This document shows positions 9,319 through 17,451 of a DNA stretch of 64,000 bases, piece by piece (position 1 is the stretch's first letter; each line of letters opens with the position of its first letter). The stretch comes from Chryseobacterium endalhagicum (GTDB lineage: Bacteria > Bacteroidota > Bacteroidia > Flavobacteriales > Weeksellaceae): the NCBI RefSeq assembly GCF_016745235.1, contig NZ_JAELVM010000005.1, positions 41,663 to 105,662 of the forward strand, written 5' to 3'. The translations under genes were made by a program, and so were the position numbers. Below the pieces are notes generated by a model, which saw only the letters and a list, made by a program, of their open reading frames with translations, was not told the DNA's origin and made no database searches.

Positions 9319-10347
9319 ATGAAGAAATTTCTAACCAGCAGGAAGAACGTGAATATTCTCCTTGGAGGACTTTTGCTAGTAGTTTTTGCACAAGCCATTT
9401 TAATCGGCAGACTGTTTTCTGAAAAAGACGACAAGATGTATGAAGTGAATCTTGTTAAAATAAACACTGAGAAAGACAGTGTAGATTATTTGAAAATGAA
9501 AACAGATCTCACAGTAGTTGACCAGACTGTAGCTCAGCTGAATTCATTTCTGAAATCTAAAGACATCACCAACGAAAAACTGATGGCCCTCAGTCAGGAC
9601 AGTATCTCCAACTCTGTCTATCTGGCCAAGCAGGCCAACCGCTACAGCCAGTATTTAATGAATCTTCAGCAAAAACTGATGCAGGTTCCCTTGGGAATGC
9701 CTACCGACGGCTACATCTCCTCCAATTTCGGAATCAGAAAAAATCCAATTCCTTTTAAAACCGTATTTGCTTCTGTAAAGCCTGTTGCCGCAGAATCCAA
9801 ACCCATGGCTGCTGCCGCACCAAAACCGGAAGTAAAAGCTGAGCCTGTTGAAAAAATCATTGAATTAACAGACAGCTACGGTAATAAAAGAGAAGTAAAA
9901 GTAATGGTCACTCCGAAAGCGGCACCTGCTGCTCCGGCACCATCTCCGGCTGCTGCCTCAACGAAAGCTGTAGCAGGAAATGCCTCAGCGAAAGCGCCGA
10001 TGGGAAAGAATAATCCACCTGCTGAAGCAGATCAGATGCAGTTCCACAAAGGACTGGACATTGCAGTGGCTTACGGCTCAGATGTAAGAGCTGCTGCCGC
10101 AGGAACCGTTATTTTCTCAGGGCAGAAAGGCGGTTACGGAAACTGTGTCATTGTTTCTCACGGAAACGGACTGGCTACCCTTTACGGTCACCTTTCGCAA
10201 CTGGTTTCAAAAGTAAATGAGAAAGTAAAAGTAGGACAGGTTATCGCCAAATCCGGCAACTCCGGACGTTCTACAGGCCCGCACCTTCACTACGAAGTAC
10301 ACAAAAACAACACCCCGGTCAATCCGAAACTGTTTATGAATTTATAA
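9319..10347 (+). CDS. M23-family metallopeptidase, membrane-anchored
   Basis: A 342-residue murein endopeptidase-like protein. An N-terminal membrane helix (about residues 12-30) is followed by a short coiled region and an LytM/M23 domain. Zinc ligands are visible as the His and Asp of FHKGLDI (near 245) and the HLHYE motif (near 325). Between SSNFGIRKNPI (near 135) and FHKGLDI the domain is split by an Ala/Pro/Lys-rich insert of about 90 residues, which is not usual. It probably acts in the periplasm on peptidoglycan during growth or division. All catalytic residues are kept, so it should be active. Confidence 0.9.
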   Translation: MKKFLTSRKNVNILLGGLLLVVFAQAILIGRLFSEKDDKMYEVNLVKINTEKDSVDYLKMKTDLTVVDQTVAQLNSFLKSKDITNEKLMALSQDSISNSVYLAKQANRYSQYLMNLQQKLMQVPLGMPTDGYISSNFGIRKNPIPFKTVFASVKPVAAESKPMAAAAPKPEVKAEPVEKIIELTDSYGNKREVKVMVTPKAAPAAPAPSPAAASTKAVAGNASAKAPMGKNNPPAEADQMQFHKGLDIAVAYGSDVRAAAAGTVIFSGQKGGYGNCVIVSHGNGLATLYGHLSQLVSKVNEKVKVGQVIAKSGNSGRSTGPHLHYEVHKNNTPVNPKLFMNL

Positions 10348-10379
10348 AAAAATGGCTGTCTGTTGGACGGCCATTTTTT
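10348..10379 (+). terminator. Terminator after M23 peptidase gene
   Basis: Stem AAAAATGGC / GCCATTTTT with a short internal stem, followed by T's, directly after the stop codon. Confidence 0.85.
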
Positions 10380-10877
10380 ATGTAAGAATATCCAAAGAAT
10401 ATCTGTGTATTCTGAAAACTCTGTGGGAAAAGAAAAACATCAACCACAAAAGTCACAAAAGCTTTTAACACTCAAGTTATTTGAAGCTTAAATACTTTGT
10501 GAATAAGAAGATCGCATAAGTTTAAAAAATCAAAGATTTTATAGTAAACAATATGATCTGTGTCAACTGTGGTCAATAAAAACTCACACAAAGCTTTTCA
10601 AACACTTAAGTTATTTTTTAAGTTAAATATAATACACCTATAAAGTACACTAAAGTTTTATGAAAATCTTTGATTTTTCTGCTTTATGTGTTCTTATTAT
10701 TTTTCAGGATGATAAAACTTTTGAAACTAAAGTGATCTAAAGTGTTTAAAACTATAAGCTTTTGTGGCTTTTGTGGTTAAAATAATTGAAGTGCATGGGG
10801 GCTTCTGGAGCCTCAGCCCCCAGAAATGTTTGTCATCAATGATCTTGTTACCGGAAAATATCCTGTATTATCAATAA
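10380..10877. repeat. Intergenic region with degenerate repeats
   Basis: About 500 bases with no gene. It holds diverged copies of a short segment built on CACAAAAGCTTTTAACACT and CAAGTTATTTGAAGCTTAA (near 10445-10490 and 10595-10625) and related AAGTGATCTAAAGTG text. Such filler is common between genes in this genus; no function is visible. Confidence 0.45.
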
Positions 10878-10908
10878 AAAAAACTGCTATCGTTGGACAG
10901 CAGTTTTA
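10878..10908 (-). terminator. Terminator after MBL-fold gene
   Basis: Stem AAAACTGCT / AGCAGTTTT just beyond the stop codon of the minus-strand gene; it could work in both directions. Confidence 0.75.
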
Positions 10909-10910
10909 TA

Positions 10911-12086
10911 TTATTTCACAATTTTAAGCGTTCCTTTCAGATGCGTAAATGATCCGTCCGGTTCTGCAATATTGGTATAAATGATATTCTTATTATAATC
11001 CTGAATGTGGGTAATGTTTGAACCCAGTTTTGGTTCGTGCCAGTACACCATAAAGATATTCTTGGCTACTTCTGTTGCAGTATACTGTACGGTATCTGTA
11101 TTTCCTTTTACATTTCCGGAAACGCCTGTGAAGGACATTTCTTTATTGTTTTTGAAGTCCAGAACGAATTTAAATGTTCCGAAATCAGCTTCCACTTTGT
11201 TGCCTATCGCAGGATAAGGTGACTTCAGGTCCCAGTTGATTTCCCCAAAGAAAACTTTCGCTCCCATTTCCAGTTCATCTTTTCCGTGAAGGTCAGGATA
11301 TTGTTTCACCATAAAATCTACAACACCGGAAGATGTTTTGTTTTCCGTCACTGCTTTTTTATAATTTTCCAGATAGTTTTTAACGAAATCCAGAGACTGT
11401 GGAGACAGAGATAATTTTGCAAAATGGGAAGGAACAACCTGTTCAGGTTTTAATGCTTTCATCGCATCAATCTGCCCGATCCACTGATCAATTGCCTTGA
11501 TATTCTGAGTATCCGCCATCCAGATATGAGAATCTACGGAAACTGAAATCCCTCCGGCCACTGTTTTTAAAGATGGTATCCAGACAAAACTGTGAGCAGG
11601 ATCTTCAGCATTTTGCTTAATTTCAATTTTATTTCCTTCCAAATCAGGAATAGCATTGGCAGCTTCCGGAACAATGATCTCTGAGGGAGCATCTTCTTTC
11701 AGCTGTGGTTTCCATACTGCCATCTTATCATCTTTTGAAGCGGATATCAGATACGCGGTTTGTGCTGTGGAAATGATTTTTACATTGGGAAATGCTTTTT
11801 TGATCACATCCAGTCCGAAATAAAAATCAGGGTCGCTGTGGGAAATAAAAACGGTCTTCAGATTTTTCCCTGTTGCTTTAATTTCCTTCACCAACTGTTC
11901 TGCATACTGCTTCTGAAACTGGGCATCGATAAGCACAGCATCTTTATCTCCGTAAATAATAGTGGAAGTAATTGGAAAAATGGCTTTTGAGCCGGGATTG
12001 TATACTTTGATCTTCAAATTTCCCGCAAACATGATACTTACCAATCCCAGCACTGCTGCCAGTGATAATAATTTCTTTTTTAACAT
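10911..12086 (-). CDS. Exported MBL-fold hydrolase with altered metal motif
   Basis: A 391-residue protein with a signal peptide (MLKKKLLSLAAVLGLVSIMFAG). The N-terminal 240 residues have the metallo-beta-lactamase fold: DAVLIDAQF strand, then FISHSDPDFYFG near residue 80 where HxHxDH is expected, and a late histidine in PSHFAKL. The second and third histidines of the motif are replaced by Asp and Phe/Tyr, so metal binding must differ. The C-terminal 130 residues form a beta-rich domain resembling the MoaF/lipocalin-like tail seen in related proteins. It is 19 bases downstream of the SDR gene and probably in its Rrf2-controlled unit. Substrate unknown. Confidence 0.8.
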   Translation of the reverse strand: MLKKKLLSLAAVLGLVSIMFAGNLKIKVYNPGSKAIFPITSTIIYGDKDAVLIDAQFQKQYAEQLVKEIKATGKNLKTVFISHSDPDFYFGLDVIKKAFPNVKIISTAQTAYLISASKDDKMAVWKPQLKEDAPSEIIVPEAANAIPDLEGNKIEIKQNAEDPAHSFVWIPSLKTVAGGISVSVDSHIWMADTQNIKAIDQWIGQIDAMKALKPEQVVPSHFAKLSLSPQSLDFVKNYLENYKKAVTENKTSSGVVDFMVKQYPDLHGKDELEMGAKVFFGEINWDLKSPYPAIGNKVEADFGTFKFVLDFKNNKEMSFTGVSGNVKGNTDTVQYTATEVAKNIFMVYWHEPKLGSNITHIQDYNKNIIYTNIAEPDGSFTHLKGTLKIVK

Positions 12087-12105
12087 TGTCTCTTTTTTTT
12101 GTGAA

Positions 12106-12759
12106 TTAGTAAGCTGCTGTAAAACGCTCGCGGATGTGGTTGTTCTGTTCCAGTTCGTCTACCAATACGGCTGCTACATCTTCTACAGACAGACGGCTTC
12201 TTCCGTTTTCGTCAAAAACAGGGGTTTCCAGAGAAGTTCTGTATTTTCCGGTTCTTTCCCCTACATTCGCCTGGTTCATTTCTATAGCCGGGCTGAAAAA
12301 TGTCCAGTCAAGGGTATTGTTTTCTTTGATCTTGTTTAAATAATCTCTCGCTGCTGTTGCACCCGGTTTGTAAGCTTCAGGGAAATCGGGAGTATCTACG
12401 ATCTGTACATTATCCGGTGTATAAAGGCTTCCGGCCCCTCCTACTACGATGAGTCTTTTTACGCCTGACTGTTCTACCGCTTTTTCAATATTTACAGAAC
12501 CGTTCAGGAAATCGTTATACAGATTCGGGTTCGTCCAGCCTGCGTTGAATGCACTGATGACCGCATCACTTCCTTTCAAAGCTTCTGCAAGCTCTTCCGT
12601 ATTGTTCACATCTACGCTTTTTGCGGTTACGTTTTCTTTTGATTCTACTTTAGAAGCGTCTCTTACCAAAGCCTCTACTGTATACCCTCTTGATGTTAGC
12701 TCATTCACTATTTTTGTTCCTACAAAACCGGTCGCACCGATTACTGATACTTTTTTCAT
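12106..12759 (-). CDS. NAD(P)-binding SDR/NmrA-like oxidoreductase
   Basis: A 217-residue atypical short-chain dehydrogenase. The N-terminus MKKVSVIGATGFVGTKIVNE carries the GxxGxxG nucleotide-binding turn; there is no classical YxxxK. It resembles the YwnB/NmrA-like group often paired with Rrf2 regulators. Physiological substrate is not known; such proteins are linked to redox or quinone stress. An Rrf2 gene lies 58 bases upstream, and the two genes each have the same 19-bp palindrome in front (12781-12799 and 13264-13282). Confidence 0.85.
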   Translation of the reverse strand: MKKVSVIGATGFVGTKIVNELTSRGYTVEALVRDASKVESKENVTAKSVDVNNTEELAEALKGSDAVISAFNAGWTNPNLYNDFLNGSVNIEKAVEQSGVKRLIVVGGAGSLYTPDNVQIVDTPDFPEAYKPGATAARDYLNKIKENNTLDWTFFSPAIEMNQANVGERTGKYRTSLETPVFDENGRSRLSVEDVAAVLVDELEQNNHIRERFTAAY

Positions 12760-12780
12760 ACTATTTTATTTTAAATTAAT

Positions 12781-12799
12781 TGTAATAACTTTTGTTACA
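12781..12799. promoter_or_regulatory. Probable Rrf2 operator upstream of SDR gene
   Basis: TGTAA-N9-TTACA palindrome, 21 bases upstream of the SDR start codon. The same arms and spacing occur upstream of the Rrf2 gene itself. Confidence 0.75.
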
Positions 12800-12817
12800 T
12801 TTATGGGTAAAAAATTT

Positions 12818-13228
12818 TTATTCGAACTGATCGCTGAATTCCTGCAATGACTTATCTCCTAAAAAATTAATGACCAACTGATCTGTTTCTTCAAACAGGG
12901 TATTTAAATGAACATTGACTTCTTTTCCCACGCTGCATGCCGGATTGGGATTCTGATTCTTTTTCCCCAACACATCCGTGTTTTTCACAGATTTATAAAT
13001 TTCCGAAATACTAATCTGATCTGCATTTCTCGCAAGCTGAGTTCCGCCGTCTTTCCCCTGTCTGCTTATAATCAGGCCTGCTTCTCTTAAAACACTCAAT
13101 TCCTTTCTTACAATCACCGGATTTACATTCACGCTGCCCGCAATCCATTCAGAAGTGAGCCACTCCTGAGGACTTTTCGCCAGCAAGGTCATAATATGTA
13201 TCGCCGTAGCAAATCTTGTATTGTTCAT
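12818..13228 (-). CDS. Rrf2-family transcriptional regulator
   Basis: A 136-residue winged-helix repressor: MNNTRFATAIHIMTLLA start, recognition helix region WIAGSVNVNPVIVRKELSVL near residue 30, wing GKDGGTQLAR near 60. It has one cysteine (PACSVG near 98) and lacks the three-cysteine cluster of IscR, so it is of the YwnA/one-cysteine type that may sense electrophiles or oxidants. It probably represses itself and the adjacent SDR and MBL genes through TGTAA-N9-TTACA sites. Confidence 0.9.
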   Translation of the reverse strand: MNNTRFATAIHIMTLLAKSPQEWLTSEWIAGSVNVNPVIVRKELSVLREAGLIISRQGKDGGTQLARNADQISISEIYKSVKNTDVLGKKNQNPNPACSVGKEVNVHLNTLFEETDQLVINFLGDKSLQEFSDQFE

Positions 13229-13241
13229 TTTAATTACTCTG

Positions 13242-13282
13242 CAAAGATAGACAAATTTTTAAATGTAACAAATTTTATTACA
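13242..13282 (-). promoter_or_regulatory. Rrf2 gene promoter with overlapping operator
   Basis: Minus-strand -7 box TATCTTTG (13242-13249), 19-base spacer, TTG (13269-13271). The palindrome TGTAA-N9-TTACA (13264-13282) covers the -33 element, as expected for autorepression. Confidence 0.8.
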
Positions 13283-13294
13283 GTTAAATTTTTC

Positions 13295-14245
13295 TTAAAG
13301 AATTAATTTATCCAGATCCAGCAGCAGATAATTGATATTCTGATTGATAGTTCTCGTAGCTGACTGCATCTGATTCAGCATCGCTGCACGGTTGTGAAGA
13401 TCATCTGCCCTGTAGAAACCTCCGTCGCTGAAGATCACGGACTGGTCTGCTTCCGCTTTGCTGTCATCAAACTGGTAATGGAGCCATCTCTCCCTCATAC
13501 TTCCTATAATGGAATGCTGTTCTTTGTTCGAAAATTTCTTCTCCGTATACATATACCAGATAAACGGCGGAAAATTCGGAGATTCCAGTTTTTCTCTCCA
13601 GATATCTCTCAAAAGATTTCTCTGGTGAATAAATTCTACTTTCTTTCCTTTCGGATTGAGGGTGGCAAGACCAAAACCTGCTCCCAGAACCCCTCCTCCA
13701 ATATCAATCGCATTGCTCCAGCCGCCATCCTGCACAATACCGCCTGCCACTGAAGCAGCCGCTCCGGTTACGATAGAGAGCAAAATCAGTTTATTATTTT
13801 TGGATTCATTCAAATTGTCTACATAATTCCCGATCTGCGCTACCCTTTCCCCTTCACAATCGAATTCTGCGGCTACGGCATCCAGCTCTGTGAGGGCAAT
13901 GGTAATTTTACTGTTAATTTTACTTTTAAGCTGCAATACTTTTACCTGTGAAGCAATGGAAGAATCTTTTTTAAGGTCAATAATCTGGTGAACCTCATCA
14001 AGATTATCCAGGGCATTCAGAATCAAAATACTTTGATCGGAAAACGTTCCCTGCAGTTCTTTATTGGCTGCTAAAATAGAATCTGAATTATAGGAAGGAA
14101 CCCTGTTGCTGTAATTGTATTTGAAAGGAGCCTTACAGTAACTGTCTCTCAGGGTAAGGATATTCTGTTTGATCACCTGATTTTTTTTGGAAACACAGGA
14201 GGTCAGCAGGGTGAATACAGCCAGAAGGTAAAAGAGTTTTTTCAT
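13295..14245 (-). CDS. Predicted lipoprotein of unknown function
   Basis: A 316-residue protein with a lipoprotein signal (MKKLFYLLAVFTLLTSC, lipobox LTSC, Cys17). The middle has a possible hydrophobic hairpin (LILLSIVTGAAASVAGGI, near 155-172) followed by glycine-rich text, flanked by helical, coiled-coil-prone stretches. No family was recognised. The lipid anchor places it in the inner or outer membrane. It stands alone on this strand, between the Rrf2 gene and an FKBP gene. Confidence 0.75.
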   Translation of the reverse strand: MKKLFYLLAVFTLLTSCVSKKNQVIKQNILTLRDSYCKAPFKYNYSNRVPSYNSDSILAANKELQGTFSDQSILILNALDNLDEVHQIIDLKKDSSIASQVKVLQLKSKINSKITIALTELDAVAAEFDCEGERVAQIGNYVDNLNESKNNKLILLSIVTGAAASVAGGIVQDGGWSNAIDIGGGVLGAGFGLATLNPKGKKVEFIHQRNLLRDIWREKLESPNFPPFIWYMYTEKKFSNKEQHSIIGSMRERWLHYQFDDSKAEADQSVIFSDGGFYRADDLHNRAAMLNQMQSATRTINQNINYLLLDLDKLIL

Positions 14246-14456
14246 TCAGTTCTATTTTTTCTTTGTGTGATGGTGTTGGATCATCGCAAGGACGCGATTT
14301 TTTTCTTTCGTTTTGTTTTAAGACGCAAGGATTTTATCAGAGATAAAATTTAAAACTGCATATATTTTATACTGTTTTTCTAGCTTCCAAAATCTTTACA
14401 AAAGGTTTAACAATCTTCGTTCTTTGCAATTGATCTACACGAATATAGTACAAATA
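14246..14456. other. Intergenic region, no gene
   Basis: About 210 bases with the sort of TCGCAAGGACGCGA / AAGACGCAAGGA text that recurs between genes here (compare 44455-44520). No open frame or promoter is convincing. Confidence 0.4.
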
Positions 14457-14487
14457 AAAAAATTTACCCGGTTACAGGTAAATTTTT
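14457..14487 (-). terminator. Terminator after FKBP gene
   Basis: Stem AAAATTTACC / GGTAAATTTT with loop CGGTTACA, 20 bases beyond the stop codon. Confidence 0.8.
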
Positions 14488-14506
14488 AAGCCATTTTTAA
14501 GCAGGA

Positions 14507-14941
14507 TTATTTTATATCCAGCAGTTCCACTTCGAAAACCAATGTAGAATTGGGCCCGATTTCTTTACTGATCTGCTGATCTCCATACGCCAGGTGTGGC
14601 GGAAGGATCAATCTCCATTTGCTTCCTACAGGCATCAGCTGAAGAGCTTCCGTCCATCCTTTAATCACCTTGTTTAAAGGGAAAGATGCCGGTGTTCCTC
14701 TTTTTACAGAGCTGTCGAAAACTTTACCGGAAATTGTAGTTCCGTGGTAGTGGCATTTTACAGTGGATTTTGGTCCCGGCTTGGCACCATCCCCTTCTGT
14801 AATAATTTCATACTGCAGACCGCTTGGCAACTGTACAACGCTTTCTCTCTTCCCGTATTCCTCCATGTACTCTTTCCCGTCATTCAGGTTTTTTTCTGCG
14901 AGTTCTTTTTTCTTTTTAAATAACATATCTGCTACGCCCAT
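14507..14941 (-). CDS. FKBP-type peptidyl-prolyl isomerase
   Basis: A 144-residue cytosolic PPIase. A lysine-rich N-terminal helix (about 1-35) precedes the FKBP domain: LPSGLQYEIITEG, VKCHYHGTT, GKVFDSS, PLNKVIKGWTEAL, LPPHLAYGDQ and a final LVFEVELLDI strand. Active-site residues Tyr, Phe, Asp and Trp are in place. It resembles FklB/FkpA C-terminal halves without the long dimerisation domain or a signal peptide. Stand-alone gene with its own terminator. Confidence 0.93.
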   Translation of the reverse strand: MGVADMLFKKKKELAEKNLNDGKEYMEEYGKRESVVQLPSGLQYEIITEGDGAKPGPKSTVKCHYHGTTISGKVFDSSVKRGTPASFPLNKVIKGWTEALQLMPVGSKWRLILPPHLAYGDQQISKEIGPNSTLVFEVELLDIK

Positions 14942-15046
14942 TGTTGATATTTTTTACAAAGATAGGGGTTTTTGAGAAGATGGAAGAGGGAAGCCGGAGG
15001 ATGGGAGTTATGGTAGTGGGTAGGAGGAAATAGTTGTTGAGAATTT

Positions 15047-15195
15047 ACTGGTTGCGGGTTGTCAGTTGCTGGTTGCGGGTTTCGGTGCGGGAAAAATAGG
15101 TTCTAAAAACAATTCATCTTTTATTCGCTTTTGAGACTGAAAACTGGCAACCCGCAACTGACAACCCGCAACCAGAAACTGACAACTCGCAACCC
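15047..15195. repeat. Long inverted repeat of GTTGCGGGTT units
   Basis: The left arm (15047-15082) carries GTTGCGGGTTGTCAGTTGC-type units in tandem; the right arm (15143-15195) carries the same units in inverse order. The two arms could pair into a long cruciform or RNA hairpin between the FKBP and catalase-like genes. Confidence 0.75.
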
Positions 15196-15285
15196 CAAAA
15201 GCCTTTCGCTCAAAATTCAAATAATTTTAATATTATGTTAACACGTATTCAGAAACTTGGCGTTATAATTGAATTTAAAAACTAA

Positions 15286-16299
15286 ATGCCAGAACCACTA
15301 AAATATAATAAGAAATTCGATGAGCTTAATGAAGAGGAAAAGATACTTCTTGACATCAATAAAAAAACCATTGCCGATTTCGTTGAGCAGTCATCCTGTA
15401 TAAGTGACGTGAATTATGCCACCCGGAATGCCCATGCCAAAACCTATACAGTCGCTGATGGTACATTTTTCATCGATAAAAATATTCCCGAGGAGCTTCT
15501 ACCCTATTTTGACGGAGATAAATTCGATCTTACCATAAGACTTTCGAATGCCAGCCTCAAAATCAACAATACCGGAAAAGATATTCCTGCGTATGGATTT
15601 GCTGTAAAAATAAAGGATGAAAACGGCGGGCTGATCGCTAATTTTCCACTTGTCAATTTTCCGTTATTTCCAACCAATTCCGTTTCTCATTTTTTGAAGT
15701 TATTTACCGCTTTAAACCGGTTTTACATCAAGAAATGGAGCAGCTTCTTTTCACTGGCCGCCCAGGCTGTTAAGGTGATTCCCAGCATTTGCACCCTGTC
15801 TTTTATAAGGAATATTTTCAAGCTCATGGGCAAAAGGAATGATTTTATCCTGTCATTTGACTATCATTCGGTAGGTGCCTACCGTCTTGGAGATTATATG
15901 ATCAAAATAAAGCTTGTTCCTCATTCTGTTGATAGAAAATTTGGCCGGAAATTAAAGATGAAAGCCGCTTTAAAAAACTATTTCCAGGATCATGATTATT
16001 CCGCAGATGTCCTTATACAACTTTGTTATGATCTGAAAAATCAGCCGATCAACAGACTGAATGTAGAGTGGAAAGATTCACCGTTCATCCGGATCGGGGA
16101 AGTGAAAATCAATAAGGGAGCACTTCTTGATCCGAATAGCTGCAGCAGTGAACTCTTATCATTCAATCCTTTTGAAAGCAAGATTTTTTTCCAGCCTGTG
16201 GGGAAGATACAGAGGCTGCGTGATGAAGCTTACAAGGTTTCTGTGCAGACGAGGAGAAAGATTAATAAGCTGCTGCACGGGAAAAGTTTTGAGTTATAG
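15286..16299 (+). CDS. Catalase-fold haem protein (catalase-like family)
   Basis: A 337-residue protein with the core of the catalase fold: NAHAKTYTVADGTF (near residue 48), LTIRLSNASLK (near 83), AYGFAVKIKDENG (near 102), NFPLFPTNSVSHFLKL (near 125). It resembles the shorter, divergent catalase-like group (y4iL-like) rather than true KatA: the usual distal HxRG and proximal RxFxY segments are weak or absent. It may bind haem and act on peroxides, but a catalytic role is not proven. Single gene, with no obvious partner. Confidence 0.7.
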   Translation: MPEPLKYNKKFDELNEEEKILLDINKKTIADFVEQSSCISDVNYATRNAHAKTYTVADGTFFIDKNIPEELLPYFDGDKFDLTIRLSNASLKINNTGKDIPAYGFAVKIKDENGGLIANFPLVNFPLFPTNSVSHFLKLFTALNRFYIKKWSSFFSLAAQAVKVIPSICTLSFIRNIFKLMGKRNDFILSFDYHSVGAYRLGDYMIKIKLVPHSVDRKFGRKLKMKAALKNYFQDHDYSADVLIQLCYDLKNQPINRLNVEWKDSPFIRIGEVKINKGALLDPNSCSSELLSFNPFESKIFFQPVGKIQRLRDEAYKVSVQTRRKINKLLHGKSFEL

Positions 16300-16421
16300 G
16301 TGATGAGTTATAAATGATGAGTGATGAGTTTTTGACGTTGACCTGATTGTATTCAAACATTTTCAGGATATAGAAAAGGCGGGCCGGGTTCGGCTCACCT
16401 TGGAGTGATCTGATTGAAATT

Positions 16422-16835
16422 TTATCTGAACTTCCGTTCTTCTTCCTGTATAGCAACATCATTGATGCTGGCGTATCTTTTCATCATCAGTCCATTTTCA
16501 TCAAACTCCCAGTTTTCATTTCCGTAGGCTCTGAACCATTTTCCTTCTTTGGTCTGGTATTCATACTCGAAGCGGACTGCAATCCGGTTGCCGGTATGGG
16601 CCCAGTATTCTTTTTTAAGCTGATAATTCAGTTCCTTTGCCCATTTTTTCTGCAGGAAACTGACGATTTCTTCTCTTCCGTTAATGAAAGTATCTCTGTT
16701 CCGCCATTCGCTGTCAACGGTGTAGGCTTTGGATACTTTTTCGGGATCCTGACTGTTCCAGGCATCTTCTGCCATCTGAATTTTTTCTATTGCCGTTTCA
16801 AGGGTGAAAGGCGGAAGCGGATGTTTCTGTTCCAT
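16422..16835 (-). CDS. NTF2-like protein, DUF1348 family
   Basis: A 137-residue small alpha+beta barrel of the SnoaL/NTF2 superfamily: PPFTLETAIEKIQMAEDAWN helix, SEWRNRDTFINGREEIVSFL, then strands ending GNENWEFDENGLMMKRYASIND. DUF1348 members often sit beside TetR regulators, as here (gap of 3 bases to the upstream TetR gene). Function unknown; the cone-shaped fold usually binds small hydrophobic ligands. Confidence 0.85.
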   Translation of the reverse strand: MEQKHPLPPFTLETAIEKIQMAEDAWNSQDPEKVSKAYTVDSEWRNRDTFINGREEIVSFLQKKWAKELNYQLKKEYWAHTGNRIAVRFEYEYQTKEGKWFRAYGNENWEFDENGLMMKRYASINDVAIQEEERKFR

Positions 16836-16838
16836 AGT

Positions 16839-17366
16839 TTAAGAAATTAAATTATTGACTATTTTTTTTGATCTTTCAATGAGTTCATTGGATTTAAAAA
16901 GCTGGCTTTCGATGATACTGCTTTCAAAAAGCAAATAAATATGATCTGAAATTTCTTCATCCTTCAACAGCTCCGAAAAATAATGTCTAAGATCTTTTTT
17001 ATGCTGCTGGATTACCTGCAAAATCTTAATATTATCCATGGGAATCTCTGATAGAATATTGAGAAAACTGCAGCCCCGGAAATGTTCTTTCTGATTCATA
17101 TAGATTAAAAAATCGAAAGATTTCAGGATTTTTAGTTTAAGATTTGCTTCGTCATCACAAAAATGATTCAGTTCGCCGAACCAGTATTGATGTCTTACAT
17201 TGAGAAATTCCACACATAAATCTTCTTTGGACTTAAAATGCTGATAGAAGCTTGCTTTGGCGACTTTCGCTTCGGAAATAATCTGGTTGATTCCCGTGGA
17301 ATTGTAGCCCTGCTGGCTGAACAGATTAAAAGTTATTTCCAGAATTCTTTCTCTTGGGGATGCCAT
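16839..17366 (-). CDS. TetR/AcrR-family repressor
   Basis: A 175-residue regulator. The N-terminal HTH reads RERILEITFNLFSQQGYNSTGINQIISEAKVAKASFYQHFKSKEDL in order, a classic TetR domain; the rest is the ligand domain of YxaF-like repressors (FLNVRHQYWF, FRGCSFLNILSEIP). Immediately upstream is a palindrome ACAGAC-TG-GTCTGT (17413-17426). It likely represses itself and the DUF1348 gene. Confidence 0.9.
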   Translation of the reverse strand: MASPRERILEITFNLFSQQGYNSTGINQIISEAKVAKASFYQHFKSKEDLCVEFLNVRHQYWFGELNHFCDDEANLKLKILKSFDFLIYMNQKEHFRGCSFLNILSEIPMDNIKILQVIQQHKKDLRHYFSELLKDEEISDHIYLLFESSIIESQLFKSNELIERSKKIVNNLIS

Positions 17367-17385
17367 GTTCTGTTATTTTGTACGA

Positions 17386-17426
17386 CAAATGTACGATAAA
17401 ATTTCAACATAGACAGACTGGTCTGT
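17386..17426 (-). promoter_or_regulatory. TetR promoter and operator
   Basis: Minus-strand -7 box TACATTTG at 17386-17393, 20 bases before the start codon. The palindrome ACAGAC-N2-GTCTGT at 17413-17426 lies 19 bases further upstream, on the -33 position, as for an autorepressor. Confidence 0.7.
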
Positions 17427-17451
17427 TTTTTTTCCGTTTCTTTTATCACAA

